This document shows, one piece after another, positions 18,404-26,916 of a stretch of 64,000 bases of DNA. A program made the position numbers and the translations under genes. Under the pieces are notes generated by a model, which ran no database searches, was not told the origin of the DNA, and saw only the letters and a program-made list of their open reading frames with translations. How positions within the stretch are numbered: position 1 is the first letter of the stretch; each line of letters starts with the position of its first letter. Origin of the DNA: an uncultured Lachnospiraceae bacterium (GTDB lineage: Bacteria > Bacillota > Clostridia > Lachnospirales > Lachnospiraceae); assembly GCA_910586355.1 (NCBI GenBank), contig CAJUHJ010000001.1:111906-175905 (forward strand), in the 5' to 3' direction.

Positions 18404-18607
18404 GTGCAAAGTAAAAATGTAACAGAATGGATTGCAAATTACATTAAAGATCAGGGAATTTCCGTAGAGGAACTTTCAATTCAACTTCATTTGCCGGAAT
18501 CAAAACTAAGAGGCGGTACAAATGAAGATTTAAGCGCAGAGGAATTCCTAAATCTTTGTAGTTATCTGAAAATTACACCAGAACAGATACGAAATGAGAT
18601 AAGATAA
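18404..18607 (+). CDS. Small HTH-like protein
   Basis: A 67-residue protein beginning with GTG, with AAGGGTGG about 9 nt upstream and a good promoter. The sequence WIANYIKDQGISVEELSIQL then LPESKLRGGTNEDLSAEEFLNLCSYL has the helix spacing of a minimal Cro-like fold, with the final ITPEQI helix. It is divergent from the Xre regulator and may be its partner or antagonist, but this is inference. No database family was recognised with certainty. Confidence 0.6.
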   Translation: MQSKNVTEWIANYIKDQGISVEELSIQLHLPESKLRGGTNEDLSAEEFLNLCSYLKITPEQIRNEIR

Positions 18608-18629
18608 TCTTTTTACGCTGCCCATCTTT

Positions 18630-18868
18630 TCATAAAGTTTTTATGGATGAGTGTAAATGAGTAGGAATTTTTATATAGTCCAATCCTTTCTTTTGACACA
18701 TTTCATAAAATTCTTCACTTTTACCGTTTTCTTCCCACTGGAAATATTGTTCATGTGCGTATGCCAGTTCTAAATCTGATAAGAAATTTGAAACAAAATT
18801 CTTTCATCCTTTGCTGCGTAAATCCCAGTACTTTTGTATTTCTGTAATAAATTGTTTGTAGTTTATTC
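18630..18868 (-). pseudogene. Decayed gene fragment of unknown function
   Basis: On the minus strand one frame reads INYKQFITEIQKYWDLRSKG, then an in-frame TGA, then about 57 coherent codons (KNFVSNFLSDLELAYAHEQ, WEENGKSEEFYEMCQKK, GLDYIKIP) to a TGA at 18632-18630. The composition is protein-like on both sides of the internal stop, and no start codon with a ribosome site is seen. It is probably the tail of an inactivated gene, perhaps brought in with the neighbouring accessory region. The family is not recognised. Confidence 0.45.
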
Positions 18869-18903
18869 AAAACACCCCAAATTAAGTTGGATGGAAACCA
18901 ATT

Positions 18904-18922
18904 GTAAATGATTATCATTCTG
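18904..18922. promoter_or_regulatory. Fur-box-like palindrome
   Basis: AATGAT-T-ATCATT (18907-18919) is a perfect 6-1-6 inverted repeat that equals the core of the classical 19-bp Fur box; the full 19 positions match at 15. It lies about 145 bp before the collagen-like gene. A chance match is possible in AT-rich DNA and no clear promoter beside it was defined. Confidence 0.3.
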
Positions 18923-19066
18923 GATCATCCATTTCAGGTATGAAAAACAAATTTATATTTGCTGCATATGATTAATTATATCCTCTGGGAATTACAATAC
19001 GACACGTACTTTTCGGGCGGTTGTAAGAGGGAGGATAAAGAAATCATCGTTGAAAATCAAATTGAA

Positions 19067-19771
19067 ATGAGGTGGGATTTGTTGAATAATTTTAATCCAA
19101 ATTGGTTGTTTCAGCCTCCAAATTTGTTTGGCATGAGAAGAAATCCTTCTCAATGTGCAGATACAAATGAATCTGTGGAATATAATTCTTGCGATTGTGA
19201 GCCTGGGGAGTTGGAGCTGATTTGTCCATGGGATTGTTGTGGTGGATGTGGAAAGCCGGGATGTCAGGGAGAACGTGGGGAAGTAGGGCCGCAGGGTGCG
19301 GTAGGGCCGCAGGGACCAAGAGGAGAACGGGGAGAACGTGGTCCGGCAGGACCATGCGGTTATCCGCAAAACTGTATTTTTGCATCATTTGCCGGACAGG
19401 ATATTATCTTACCTGAAAGAGCTTGTTTTCCGCTTAAAATAGATATATCAGATATTACCCAAAATATATCTCTTTGTAACGAGTATTCTGTATCGCTGAC
19501 TCCTGGATATTATGCTGTCTATTATTATTTGTCCACTGAAATAAAAAGGCGCGGCTTTATGAAACTGACTCCTGTATTGAATGATTGTATACAGACAATT
19601 TATGGCGCATATGCAGAAGCAGAAAAGCGAAAGGAAGAAATACTTGTGCTTTCAAGATATTTTTTTATAGAAATACCTTGTGCATCCACACTTTATTTTG
19701 CATGGGAATCTTCCGCCGTATCTTCTCAAATCAGTATGTATCTTAGTATAGAAAAGCTTGGCAGGCAGTAA
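19067..19771 (+). CDS. Short collagen-like surface protein
   Basis: About 234 residues from ATG 19067. The N terminus is Asn/Pro-rich, then a Cys-rich patch (PWDCCGGCGKPGCQGERG), then about ten Gly-X-Y triplets (GEVGPQGAVGPQGPRGERG onward), then a globular C-terminal domain of about 135 residues that resembles a beta-sandwich trimer head like those of BclA/C1q-type proteins. No signal peptide is evident, as is usual for exosporium and spore-coat collagen-like proteins. The start is uncertain: ATG 19067 lacks a good site, whereas GAGGTGG just after it would serve TTG 19082. It is followed after 25 bp by a glycosyltransferase gene. Confidence 0.7.
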   Translation: MRWDLLNNFNPNWLFQPPNLFGMRRNPSQCADTNESVEYNSCDCEPGELELICPWDCCGGCGKPGCQGERGEVGPQGAVGPQGPRGERGERGPAGPCGYPQNCIFASFAGQDIILPERACFPLKIDISDITQNISLCNEYSVSLTPGYYAVYYYLSTEIKRRGFMKLTPVLNDCIQTIYGAYAEAEKRKEEILVLSRYFFIEIPCASTLYFAWESSAVSSQISMYLSIEKLGRQ

Positions 19772-19796
19772 TTTCTGAGAGGGGGAAGGATTCAAT

Positions 19797-20873
19797 ATGC
19801 CTACAATTAGTCTTTGTATGATTGTGAAAGACGAGGAAATGAATATTGCGCGTTGTCTTGACAGCGCAGCGAGTCTTGTAGATGAAATTATCATTGTAGA
19901 TACTGGGTCAAAAGACCAGACGGTAGAAATCGCATCCAAGTATACGTCTAAGGTATATTCCTATTTATGGAATGATGATTTTTCTGATGCAAGAAACTAT
20001 TCTTTTTCGAAAGCGTCTATGGATTATTGTATGTGGATGGACGCGGATGATATTCTTGAAAATACGGAAAAAGAAAAATTTTTACAGTTAAAAGAAACTT
20101 TATCGCCGGATGTGGATATTGTTATGATGAAATATCATACTGCTTTTGATGAAGTCGGGAAACCTTCTTTTTCTTATTTTAGGGAAAGATGGATTCGAAA
20201 CTGTTCTAAGTACCGTTGGGTCGGTGCGGTCCATGAAGTAATACCTCCTAGCGGCAGCATCGTTTATTCCGATATTGCAGTCAGTCATAAAAAGATAAAA
20301 GTACAAGATCCTGACCGGAATCTGAATATATATAGGAAAGTTTTGGCAGAGGGAAAACATTTGGAAGCAAGGCAGCAATATTATTATGGGCGGGAGTTAT
20401 ATTATCATAAACAATACGAAGAAGCTGTTTTTGTATTGCAAGAATTTTTGCTTTCCGAAGAGGGATGGATTGAAAATAAAATAGAGGCCTGCCTGGTTTG
20501 CGCGAACTGTTATAATCATCTTGATAAAGAACAGTCTGCGTTAAACGCTCTTTTGCGCAGTATGAGTTATGATATGCCAAGGGCTGAAATATGCTGTGAA
20601 ATCGGAAAATATTTTCTGGATCATGGAAATTATTCTATTGCTGCCTACTGGTATGAGACTGCGCTGGGCAGACCCCAAAATGAATATTCAGGTGGGTTTG
20701 TTCTGCCGGACTGCTATGATTATATACCATTATTGCAGTTGTGCGTGTGTTTTGACAAGCTGGGAAATCGGAAATTAGCAAAGGAATATAACGAAAAAGC
20801 AGGAGCATGTAAGCCCTATTCTAAGGCGTATCTCTATAATAAACAGTATTTTGATAGCTTTCAGATTACTTAG
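19797..20873 (+). CDS. Family 2 glycosyltransferase with C-terminal TPR-like region
   Basis: A 358-residue cytoplasmic enzyme. The N-terminal GT-A domain shows ISLCMIVKDEEMNIARCLDS, DEIIIVDTGSKDQTVEIA and the metal-binding D82-A-D84-D85 in MWMDADDILEN. The C-terminal half (about 190-345) is built of helical pairs such as EARQQYYYGRELYYHKQYEEA and FLDHGNYSIAAYWYETAL, the TPR-type extension of SunS-like protein glycosyltransferases. GAGAGGGGGAAGG precedes the ATG. Lying between two collagen-like genes, it may glycosylate their Thr-rich Gly-X-Thr repeats, as happens on BclA in Bacillus; that role is inference. Confidence 0.85.
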   Translation: MPTISLCMIVKDEEMNIARCLDSAASLVDEIIIVDTGSKDQTVEIASKYTSKVYSYLWNDDFSDARNYSFSKASMDYCMWMDADDILENTEKEKFLQLKETLSPDVDIVMMKYHTAFDEVGKPSFSYFRERWIRNCSKYRWVGAVHEVIPPSGSIVYSDIAVSHKKIKVQDPDRNLNIYRKVLAEGKHLEARQQYYYGRELYYHKQYEEAVFVLQEFLLSEEGWIENKIEACLVCANCYNHLDKEQSALNALLRSMSYDMPRAEICCEIGKYFLDHGNYSIAAYWYETALGRPQNEYSGGFVLPDCYDYIPLLQLCVCFDKLGNRKLAKEYNEKAGACKPYSKAYLYNKQYFDSFQIT

Positions 20874-20977
20874 GCATTTTCAAATGTGTCACCAATATTG
20901 GGTCTGAATATAAAATATTTTCAGAAAAAGATACTAACAAGTGTTTTTTTCAGAAAATTTAGAAAGGATTTGATATT

Positions 20978-22183
20978 ATGGAAAAGAAAAATCCATGCAG
21001 TAACTGTCAACATCAATGTCATCCAACCTGTTGTGAACGTGGGCCTGCTGGACCTAAGGGAGATCAGGGGCCAATGGGACCGCAGGGAATGAAGGGAGAT
21101 ACCGGATGTCCCGGCCCAAAGGGCGACAGAGGAGAACAAGGGCCAATAGGGCCGCAGGGGATTCCTGGAGCCCCTGGAGATAGGGGACCAAGAGGAAATA
21201 CAGGACCGGTAGGGCCGACCGGAAATACGGGACCTAGAGGATATATTGGGCCAAGAGGATACGCCGGACCCCAGGGTATTCAGGGAATTCAAGGCGTCCG
21301 AGGTGATATTGGGCCAAAAGGCGATCCAGGTTGTGAAGGGCCTAAGGGTGATATTGGACCTCAGGGGCCGGCAGGACCGACGGGACCAACCGGAGCAGAT
21401 GGAGCGACCGGAGCAACTGGAGCAGATGGAGCGACTGGAGCAACCGGGGCAACTGGAGCAGATGGAGCGACCGGGGCGACTGGAGCAACCGGAGCAGATG
21501 GAGCGACCGGGGCGACTGGAGCAACCGGGGCAACTGGAGCAGATGGAGCGACCGGGGCAACTGGGGCAACCGGAGCAGATGGAGCGACCGGGGCAACTGG
21601 AGCAACCGGAGCAGATGGCGTGACTGGAGCAACCGGAACAACAGGGGCAACCGGCGCTGCGGGCACGGGAGCGATTATTCCATTTGCATCAGGACTGCCG
21701 GTTTCTCTGACAACAATAGCCGGGGGACTTGCGGGACTTCCTGCCTTTGTTGGTTTTGGCAGCAGTGCGCAGGGACTTACGCTTTTGGGTTCGACAATTG
21801 ATATTACAAATGCAAGTGGAACACTATCAAACTTTGCATTCCAGGTTCCGCGTGACGGTATTATTACCTCGTTCAGCGCATTCTTTAGTACAACAGTGGG
21901 GCTTTCTTTGGTAGGCTCTACGGTTACAATAAGAGCGCAGATATATCAATCTACAACGCCCAATAATGTATTTTCTCCGATTCCAGGAACGCTCATCAAT
22001 CTTTCACCTTCCCTTTCCGGGGTGATTGCGATTGGAACATTATTAAACGGTTCGCTTACAGGGCTCAATATTCCGGTAACAACGCAAACAAGGCTGATGT
22101 TGGTATTTTCAGCATCGGCAAGCGGAATATCTTTGCTTAATACAGTTGTAGGATATGCAAGCGCTGGTTTAAGTATTAATTAA
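20978..22183 (+). CDS. Collagen-like protein with BclB-type C-terminal domain
   Basis: A 401-residue protein. A Cys/His-rich head (CSNCQHQCHPTCCERG) is followed by about 70 unbroken Gly-X-Y triplets (about 22-231): first a varied part rich in GPKGD, GPRG and GPQG, then about 30 triplets made almost only of GAT and GAD. The last 170 residues (IIPFASGLPVSLTTIAGG to VVGYASAGLSIN) match the C-terminal domain of the exosporium protein BclB (TIGR03721-type). There is no signal peptide or sorting motif. AGAAAGGATTTGATATT precedes the ATG. It is probably a trimeric, glycosylated filament on the spore surface; the neighbouring glycosyltransferase supports this. Confidence 0.88.
   Translation: MEKKNPCSNCQHQCHPTCCERGPAGPKGDQGPMGPQGMKGDTGCPGPKGDRGEQGPIGPQGIPGAPGDRGPRGNTGPVGPTGNTGPRGYIGPRGYAGPQGIQGIQGVRGDIGPKGDPGCEGPKGDIGPQGPAGPTGPTGADGATGATGADGATGATGATGADGATGATGATGADGATGATGATGATGADGATGATGATGADGATGATGATGADGVTGATGTTGATGAAGTGAIIPFASGLPVSLTTIAGGLAGLPAFVGFGSSAQGLTLLGSTIDITNASGTLSNFAFQVPRDGIITSFSAFFSTTVGLSLVGSTVTIRAQIYQSTTPNNVFSPIPGTLINLSPSLSGVIAIGTLLNGSLTGLNIPVTTQTRLMLVFSASASGISLLNTVVGYASAGLSIN
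21388..21655 (+). repeat. Gly-Ala-Thr/Asp triplet repeat in the collagen-like gene
   Basis: Tandem 9-bp steps of the type GGAGCAACC / GGAGCAGAT / GGGGCAACT, arranged in higher units of 27-36 bp that each start GCAGATGGA. The DNA-level regularity makes length variation by slippage likely. Antisense Ala-Pro-Val frames across it are by-products. Confidence 0.9.
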
Positions 22184-22200
22184 TGTAAGAAAGAATAACG

Positions 22201-22231
22201 CCCAGAGGTTTTTATATTTGAAACCTCTGGG
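22201..22231. terminator. Strong hairpin after the collagen-like gene
   Basis: CCCAGAGGTTT and AAACCTCTGGG pair perfectly around a 9-nt loop, 17 bp after the stop codon. The following GATAAAATAAT is not a T tract, so it is either an atypical terminator or an mRNA-stabilising 3' hairpin. Confidence 0.55.
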
Positions 22232-22320
22232 ATAAAATAATATGAAATTATAATCAGACAACACACAATAAACGAGCAGACTGCATATATTAGAGTTGAT
22301 AAGCAATACGAGGAATGGTT

Positions 22321-23589
22321 ATGTCCAGACAAAATATCAGGTATCTGCAGAATGATACAACAGATGAAGGAGGGCTGCAGATTAATGTGGAGACACCTTC
22401 CGGCAGACTTCCGATTGAAAATGCAGAAGTTACTGTTTCTTACACGGGAGAACCGGATAGTACATTAGAGAAAGTTACGACAAATTCATCCGGACAGACG
22501 GGGCGGCTTATGCTTCGGACGCCGCCGCTTGAGTACAGTATGGAACCTTCAGAACAGCAGCCTTATGCGGAATATACGATTCAGGTAACGGCGAAGGGAT
22601 TTATACCCGTCAATATTTCTGGTATACAGGTGTTTTCCGGTGAGACGGCTGTTCAAAGAGTGCGATTGGTTCCGGAAGAGTCTGATATTAATCCGGTGGA
22701 TAATATTGTGATTCCGGCAAATACATTATTTGGCAATTTTCCGCCCAAAATTCCAGAGGATGAAATTAAACCGATGGAAGAAACGGGAGAGATTGTACTC
22801 AGCCGCGTAGTAGTGCCGGAATATGTAATTGTCCATGACGGAGCGCCGTCTGACAGTACGGCAAGAGACTATTACGTCACCTATAAAGATTATATTAAAA
22901 ACGTGGCTTCCAGTGAGATTTATGCGACATGGCCGGATGCGACTTTGCGTGCGAACATACTTGCAATTATGTCGTTTACTTTGAATCGGGTATATACGGA
23001 GTGGTATCGGAATAAAGGCTATGATTTTACAATCACATCGTCGACTGCTTTTGATCATAAGTGGATTTATGGCAGAAATATCTTTAGTAACATTTCTAGG
23101 ATAGTAGATGATATTTTTCAGAATTATCTTTCAAGGCCAAATGTAAAACAGCCAATTTTAACACAATACTGTGATGGCCAGAGAGTAAGCTGCCCGAACT
23201 GGATGAGTCAGTGGGGATCAAAAGATTTAGGAGACAGAGGTTATAATTTTATTGAAATTTTGCGTTATTATTATGGAAGCAGTATTTATGTTAATGAAGC
23301 AGATGAGATTGCCGGAATACCGGCTTCCTGGCCAAGAGTAGATTTAAGCGTAGGTTCAAGGGGCGACAAAGTCCGTCAGATGCAGTCGCAGCTTGCCAGA
23401 ATATCCAGGGCATATCCGGCGATTCCAACGATTTCGGCAGACGGCATTTATGGTCCGGCTACGGCAGAAGCGGTAGAAGAATTCCAGTCTGTTTTCGGCC
23501 TTCCGGTTACCGGAGTTGTGGATTATTCAACATGGTATAAGATTTCTGAGATTTATGTAGCAGTGACGCGTATTGCAGAGCTGTATTAA
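22321..23589 (+). CDS. Peptidoglycan-binding protein with SpoIID-like middle domain
   Basis: A 422-residue protein. N-terminal part: a beta-sandwich (LQINVETPSGRLPIENAEVTV..., about 17-110) of carboxypeptidase-regulatory type. Middle (about 180-330): RANILAIMSFTLNRVYTEWY and CPNWMSQWGSKDLGDRGYNF, EILRYYYG, which recall the MSQWGAKGMA-GYSYKEILKYYY signature of SpoIID/amidase-enhancer proteins. C-terminal (about 340-405): a peptidoglycan-binding domain 1 with SRGDKVRQMQSQL and GIYGPATAEAVEEFQ. No signal peptide is seen. ATG 22321 fits GAGGA better than the ATG six bases upstream. Its place after the collagen genes suggests a spore envelope role (inference). Confidence 0.72.
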   Translation: MSRQNIRYLQNDTTDEGGLQINVETPSGRLPIENAEVTVSYTGEPDSTLEKVTTNSSGQTGRLMLRTPPLEYSMEPSEQQPYAEYTIQVTAKGFIPVNISGIQVFSGETAVQRVRLVPEESDINPVDNIVIPANTLFGNFPPKIPEDEIKPMEETGEIVLSRVVVPEYVIVHDGAPSDSTARDYYVTYKDYIKNVASSEIYATWPDATLRANILAIMSFTLNRVYTEWYRNKGYDFTITSSTAFDHKWIYGRNIFSNISRIVDDIFQNYLSRPNVKQPILTQYCDGQRVSCPNWMSQWGSKDLGDRGYNFIEILRYYYGSSIYVNEADEIAGIPASWPRVDLSVGSRGDKVRQMQSQLARISRAYPAIPTISADGIYGPATAEAVEEFQSVFGLPVTGVVDYSTWYKISEIYVAVTRIAELY

Positions 23590-23593
23590 CAGG

Positions 23594-23636
23594 AAAAGTC
23601 TTGGGAGCGCTCATTGGGGCTGTTCCTAAGGCTTTT
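23594..23636 (+). terminator. Terminator after the peptidoglycan-binding gene
   Basis: AAAAGTCTTGGGA and TCCTAAGGCTTTT pair over 13 positions, counting G-T pairs, around a 17-nt loop and end in TTTT. It lies 4 bp after the stop codon. Confidence 0.75.
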
Positions 23637-23705
23637 CGAAATTTTAGTCTTATGGTACAATAAAAAACAGTCAGATAAAATAGTAATAGAAGATGAGGAA
23701 AAGTT

Positions 23706-25430
23706 ATGACAGTACAAAAGGAAAAATGGTTTGTAACAGGAAAGCGGGCAGATTTTTTGGGAATTGGAAGAAAATATGGGATTGATCAGGTGACGGCGCG
23801 TATTATACGCAACCGGGATATTGTAGAGGAAGCAGAGATTGAGAAATATCTCCATCCGTCTCTGAAAGGACTGTATTCGCCGTATCTGCTCAAAGATATG
23901 GATGTGCTGATTCAGATTTTAAAAGAGAAGATACAGTTGGGAAAACAGATTCGGATTATTGGCGATTATGATATTGACGGAGTACAAGCTTCGTATATAC
24001 TTTATAAAGGTATTACGCGGGTGGGAGGGAATGTGACGGTTGCGATTCCTGACCGTATGAAAGATGGTTATGGCATCAATGAAAATTTGATTGCCCAGGC
24101 GAAAAAAGATGGGGCAGAGACAATTTTAACCTGTGACAATGGGATTGCGGCAATTGATGCGATTGCATATGCAAAAGAACTGCAGATGACCGTATTAGTG
24201 ACGGATCACCATGATATTCCGTACCAAGAGGAAAATGGAATTCGTGTTTATAAAAGAAGTCAGGCAGATGCAATTGTAAACCCCAAACAGGCAGAGTGCG
24301 GGTATCCGTTTTCAGAAATCTGCGGAGCAGCAGTCGCATTTAAAGTGGTACAGGCTTTGTATGAAGCATATGGACTTGCCGAAGAAGAGTCGTTGGAATT
24401 TTTGGAAAATGCAGCGTTTGCGACAGTTGGCGACGTTATGGATTTGAAAGATGAAAACAGGATAATTGTCAAATTTGGTTTGGAACGTATGCGCCATACA
24501 AAAAATTTGGGACTGGCAGCTTTGATACGGCAGAAAGAAGTGCTGGCGGAACGTTTAAGCGCATATCATCTGGGATTTGTGCTGGGACCGTGTATCAATG
24601 CAGGAGGCAGGCTGGATACGGCCATTCGTTCTCTCAAACTGCTGCTTGCGAAAGAGGAAACCGAGGCGTCTGTTTTTGCAGCGGAACTTTCGGATTTGAA
24701 TGAAGAGCGGAAACGAATGACAATGGAAGGGATAGAAGCAGCCAAGGACATCATATTGGAACAAAAATTAGAGGAACAAAAAGTGATGATAGTTTATCTT
24801 CCTAATTTGCATGAAAGCCTTGCCGGAATTGTAGCTGGAAGAATCAGAGAGCAGTATCATCATCCCGTATTTGTTTTAACCGATTCAGAAGAAGGGGTGA
24901 AAGGCTCTGGAAGGTCAATTGAAACTTATTCTATGTATGAGGAATTATGCAAATGCCAGGAATTGTTTTTAAAATTCGGAGGGCATCCTATGGCGGCTGG
25001 GCTTACGCTTCCAAAAGAGAACGTAGAAGAATTTGCAGTCAGATTAAATCAAAATGCTGCGCTTTCACAAGAAGATTTTATTCCGAAAATACATATTGAC
25101 GTGCCTATGCCGCTTTCGTATGTAACGGCTGATTTGATAAATGAATTAAAAATTTTAGAGCCGTTTGGGAAGGGAAATGAAAAACCGGTATTTGCAGATA
25201 AAAATATCAGGGTCAAAGAAAAACGTATTGTAGGGAAAAACAAAAACGTAGTGAAATTAAGCCTTTTGGATGAGATGGGAAATACATATCCGGCAGTTTA
25301 TTTTGGCAATGCAGAAGAAATGATGGAATTTTTAAATCGGGCAGATAAAATATCGATTGTGTATTATCCGGAAATTAATAGTTATATGGGCAGAGAAGAA
25401 ATTCAATTTGTAATTTCTCATTATTGTTAG
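23706..25430 (+). CDS. recJ: Single-stranded-DNA-specific exonuclease RecJ
   Basis: A 5'-3' exonuclease acting in recombinational and mismatch repair. The 574-residue protein has the DHH-family motifs: GDYDIDGVQASY (from residue 86, metal-binding aspartates), ILTCDNGIAAIDAI, VTDHHDIPY with D167-H168-H169, and the DHHA1 part with GPCINAGGRLDTA, then SGRSIETYSMYEEL and FGGHPMAAGLTLP. The C-terminal OB domain contains ILEPFGKGNEKPVFA. GATGAGGAAAAG stands before the ATG. It is 13 bp before the next gene and probably cotranscribed with it. Confidence 0.93.
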   Translation: MTVQKEKWFVTGKRADFLGIGRKYGIDQVTARIIRNRDIVEEAEIEKYLHPSLKGLYSPYLLKDMDVLIQILKEKIQLGKQIRIIGDYDIDGVQASYILYKGITRVGGNVTVAIPDRMKDGYGINENLIAQAKKDGAETILTCDNGIAAIDAIAYAKELQMTVLVTDHHDIPYQEENGIRVYKRSQADAIVNPKQAECGYPFSEICGAAVAFKVVQALYEAYGLAEEESLEFLENAAFATVGDVMDLKDENRIIVKFGLERMRHTKNLGLAALIRQKEVLAERLSAYHLGFVLGPCINAGGRLDTAIRSLKLLLAKEETEASVFAAELSDLNEERKRMTMEGIEAAKDIILEQKLEEQKVMIVYLPNLHESLAGIVAGRIREQYHHPVFVLTDSEEGVKGSGRSIETYSMYEELCKCQELFLKFGGHPMAAGLTLPKENVEEFAVRLNQNAALSQEDFIPKIHIDVPMPLSYVTADLINELKILEPFGKGNEKPVFADKNIRVKEKRIVGKNKNVVKLSLLDEMGNTYPAVYFGNAEEMMEFLNRADKISIVYYPEINSYMGREEIQFVISHYC

Positions 25431-25443
25431 AAAAGAGGTTATT

Positions 25444-26133
25444 TTGGAAACGATAGAATTGGACGGCGTTAAAATTTTTATAAAAAAGAAGTCAATGAAA
25501 CATATGTATCTGCGGGTACTTCCGCCGGACGGACAGGTATTCGTTACAGCTCCATATTCTTTTAGCGATGAGGAGATAAGGGAATTTATTTTCTCAAAAC
25601 GACGCTGGATTTGGGAGCAGAAAAAGCGTTTTGAAAGCCGGGCGGATTTCGTGAAAACCCAGTATGCGACGGGCGAGCGTTGTTATTTATGGGGAAAAGA
25701 ATATGAGCTTTTTGTACAGGATTCTACACGCCCTTACAAAGTGAGTCTTTTGGAAAACCGGATTGTCATGCAGATTGGAAAAAACAGCACGATACAACAG
25801 CGGGAGCAGTTAGTCAATGAATGGTATCGTATGCAGTTAAAACAGGCGATTCCGTCTGTTTTGCAGAAATGTGAAAAGCGGACGGGGCTTATCGCAAATG
25901 AGTGGCGCATAAAAAATATGAAGACAAGATGGGGGACTTGTAATATTGCAAAAAAACGTATCTGGCTGAATCTGCAGCTGGCAAAAAAGCCGCCGGAATG
26001 TTTGGAATACGTTGTAATACATGAATTGGTGCATTTATTGGAACGGGGTCATAATGCGCGGTTTTATGGGTATATGAGCAGGTTTTATCCGGAATGGAAA
26101 TCAGTGAGGGAGAGATTGAATAAAAATTATTAA
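25444..26133 (+). CDS. YgjP-like (DUF45/WLM-type) metallopeptidase
   Basis: A 229-residue cytoplasmic protein beginning with TTG (AAAGAGG upstream). The C-terminal zinc site is HELVHLLERGHNARFY with HExxH plus a downstream His, and the preceding WRIKNMKTRWGTC, WLNLQLAKKPPECLEYVV is the standard YgjP/DUF45 block. The N terminus has KHMYLRVLPPDGQVFVTAP and SKRRWIWEQ. The family is usually found as a lone gene or with type I restriction systems; the substrate is unknown. It follows recJ with a 13-bp gap and is closed by a terminator. Confidence 0.88.
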   Translation: METIELDGVKIFIKKKSMKHMYLRVLPPDGQVFVTAPYSFSDEEIREFIFSKRRWIWEQKKRFESRADFVKTQYATGERCYLWGKEYELFVQDSTRPYKVSLLENRIVMQIGKNSTIQQREQLVNEWYRMQLKQAIPSVLQKCEKRTGLIANEWRIKNMKTRWGTCNIAKKRIWLNLQLAKKPPECLEYVVIHELVHLLERGHNARFYGYMSRFYPEWKSVRERLNKNY

Positions 26134-26159
26134 ATGACATGAAAGGATAAAAATAATAG

Positions 26160-26203
26160 ATCCGCTGCAGTTTATCCCGAAAGATAACATGCAGCGGATT
26201 TTT
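26160..26203 (+). terminator. Terminator of the recJ-ygjP unit
   Basis: ATCCGCTGCA and TGCAGCGGAT pair perfectly around a 20-nt loop and are followed by TTTTT. It touches the end of a decayed Uma2 gene on the other strand. Confidence 0.85.
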
Positions 26204-26517
26204 AAAATAGCCTGTCAAAAGTATCGTTTAAAGGAACAGAAAAATCATCATAGAGTGATACTTTTACTTCATCGCTGTAAAGAGCTTTCTTCTTCCGAAC
26301 GCGTTTCCGGATCTACAATTTCATCATCAGTCAGGTGAACATCCACGCCGTAGCTAAATACTTCACAGGTTTTTTCTTTTAAGTAACGATAAAAAGTCAC
26401 AGAAATATTAAATGCTATTCTGTTGTGGTTAATCAAAGGGCGGGGCTACATTAAATAAATTTTTCCATTTAATGTTTCTTCCCGTGTTTCTTTTTGAATT
26501 GCAGGGATTCCATTCAT
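26202..26517 (-). pseudogene. Decayed Uma2 family (PF05685) gene
   Basis: On the minus strand an ATG at 26517 with GGAAGGAA before it starts MNGIPAIQKETREETLNGKI and YLM, then an in-frame TAG, then PRPLINHNRIAFNISVTFYR, YLKEKTCEVF and YGVDVHLTDDEIVDPETR. The middle of the domain is missing, and after a frameshift the true C terminus reads YSDEVKVSLYDDFSVPLND to FDRLF and a stop. The start and end segments are those of Uma2-type putative PD-(D/E)XK endonucleases. At least three lesions (stop, internal deletion, frameshift) make it non-functional. These genes are often present in many copies in such genomes. Confidence 0.75.
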
Positions 26518-26564
26518 GCGTATTCCTTCCTTTCCGGATTAGATTTCGTCCAGGTTAAATCTCT

Positions 26565-26894
26565 TTACTGCTTTTTACACTTTACATTAGAAGCATAAAT
26601 CATATAGGCAATATCTATCAGTACTATACCAAGACTAATATAAACCGACCATGCAGGAAGGATATTTTCTCCAAGTATCAAAATGGGAATCAGACAGTCT
26701 ATTACGAGAAATCCCTTTCCTATCACCCGGCATAATTTCTTTTTGTCAAAAAGCTCTTTTTGGGCGTCAGACATGGTATTAAAACCCGCAATTAAGCAGC
26801 TTCCTTTTCCAAATAAAAATAGAATTGTCATAAAAAGCATTAGCGCCCATACAGTCCAGCAGACCCATTCAGGTCCGTTTGTATGAAGTTTCAT
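26565..26894 (-). CDS. DUF3784-type membrane protein
   Basis: A 109-residue protein with three predicted transmembrane segments (about 12-30, 58-77, 82-101) and the conserved loop GKGSCLIAGFNTMSDAQKEL, DKKKLCRVIG typical of DUF3784. The function is unknown. The start has CAAGGAGGATATACA before it. It stands 22 bp after the alcohol dehydrogenase gene on the same strand and is probably cotranscribed. Confidence 0.82.
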   Translation of the reverse strand: MKLHTNGPEWVCWTVWALMLFMTILFLFGKGSCLIAGFNTMSDAQKELFDKKKLCRVIGKGFLVIDCLIPILILGENILPAWSVYISLGIVLIDIAYMIYASNVKCKKQ

Positions 26895-26916
26895 TGTATA
26901 TCCTCCTTGATGGCGT

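Noticed and set aside
21361..21666. Antisense Ala-Pro-Val-rich reading frame
   Set aside because: It is the complement of the Gly-Ala-Thr triplet array; there is no ribosome site and composition is forced by the sense repeats.
22201..22231. Hairpin as a firm rho-independent terminator
   Set aside because: The stem is strong but no T tract follows on either strand, so only a tentative label is given.
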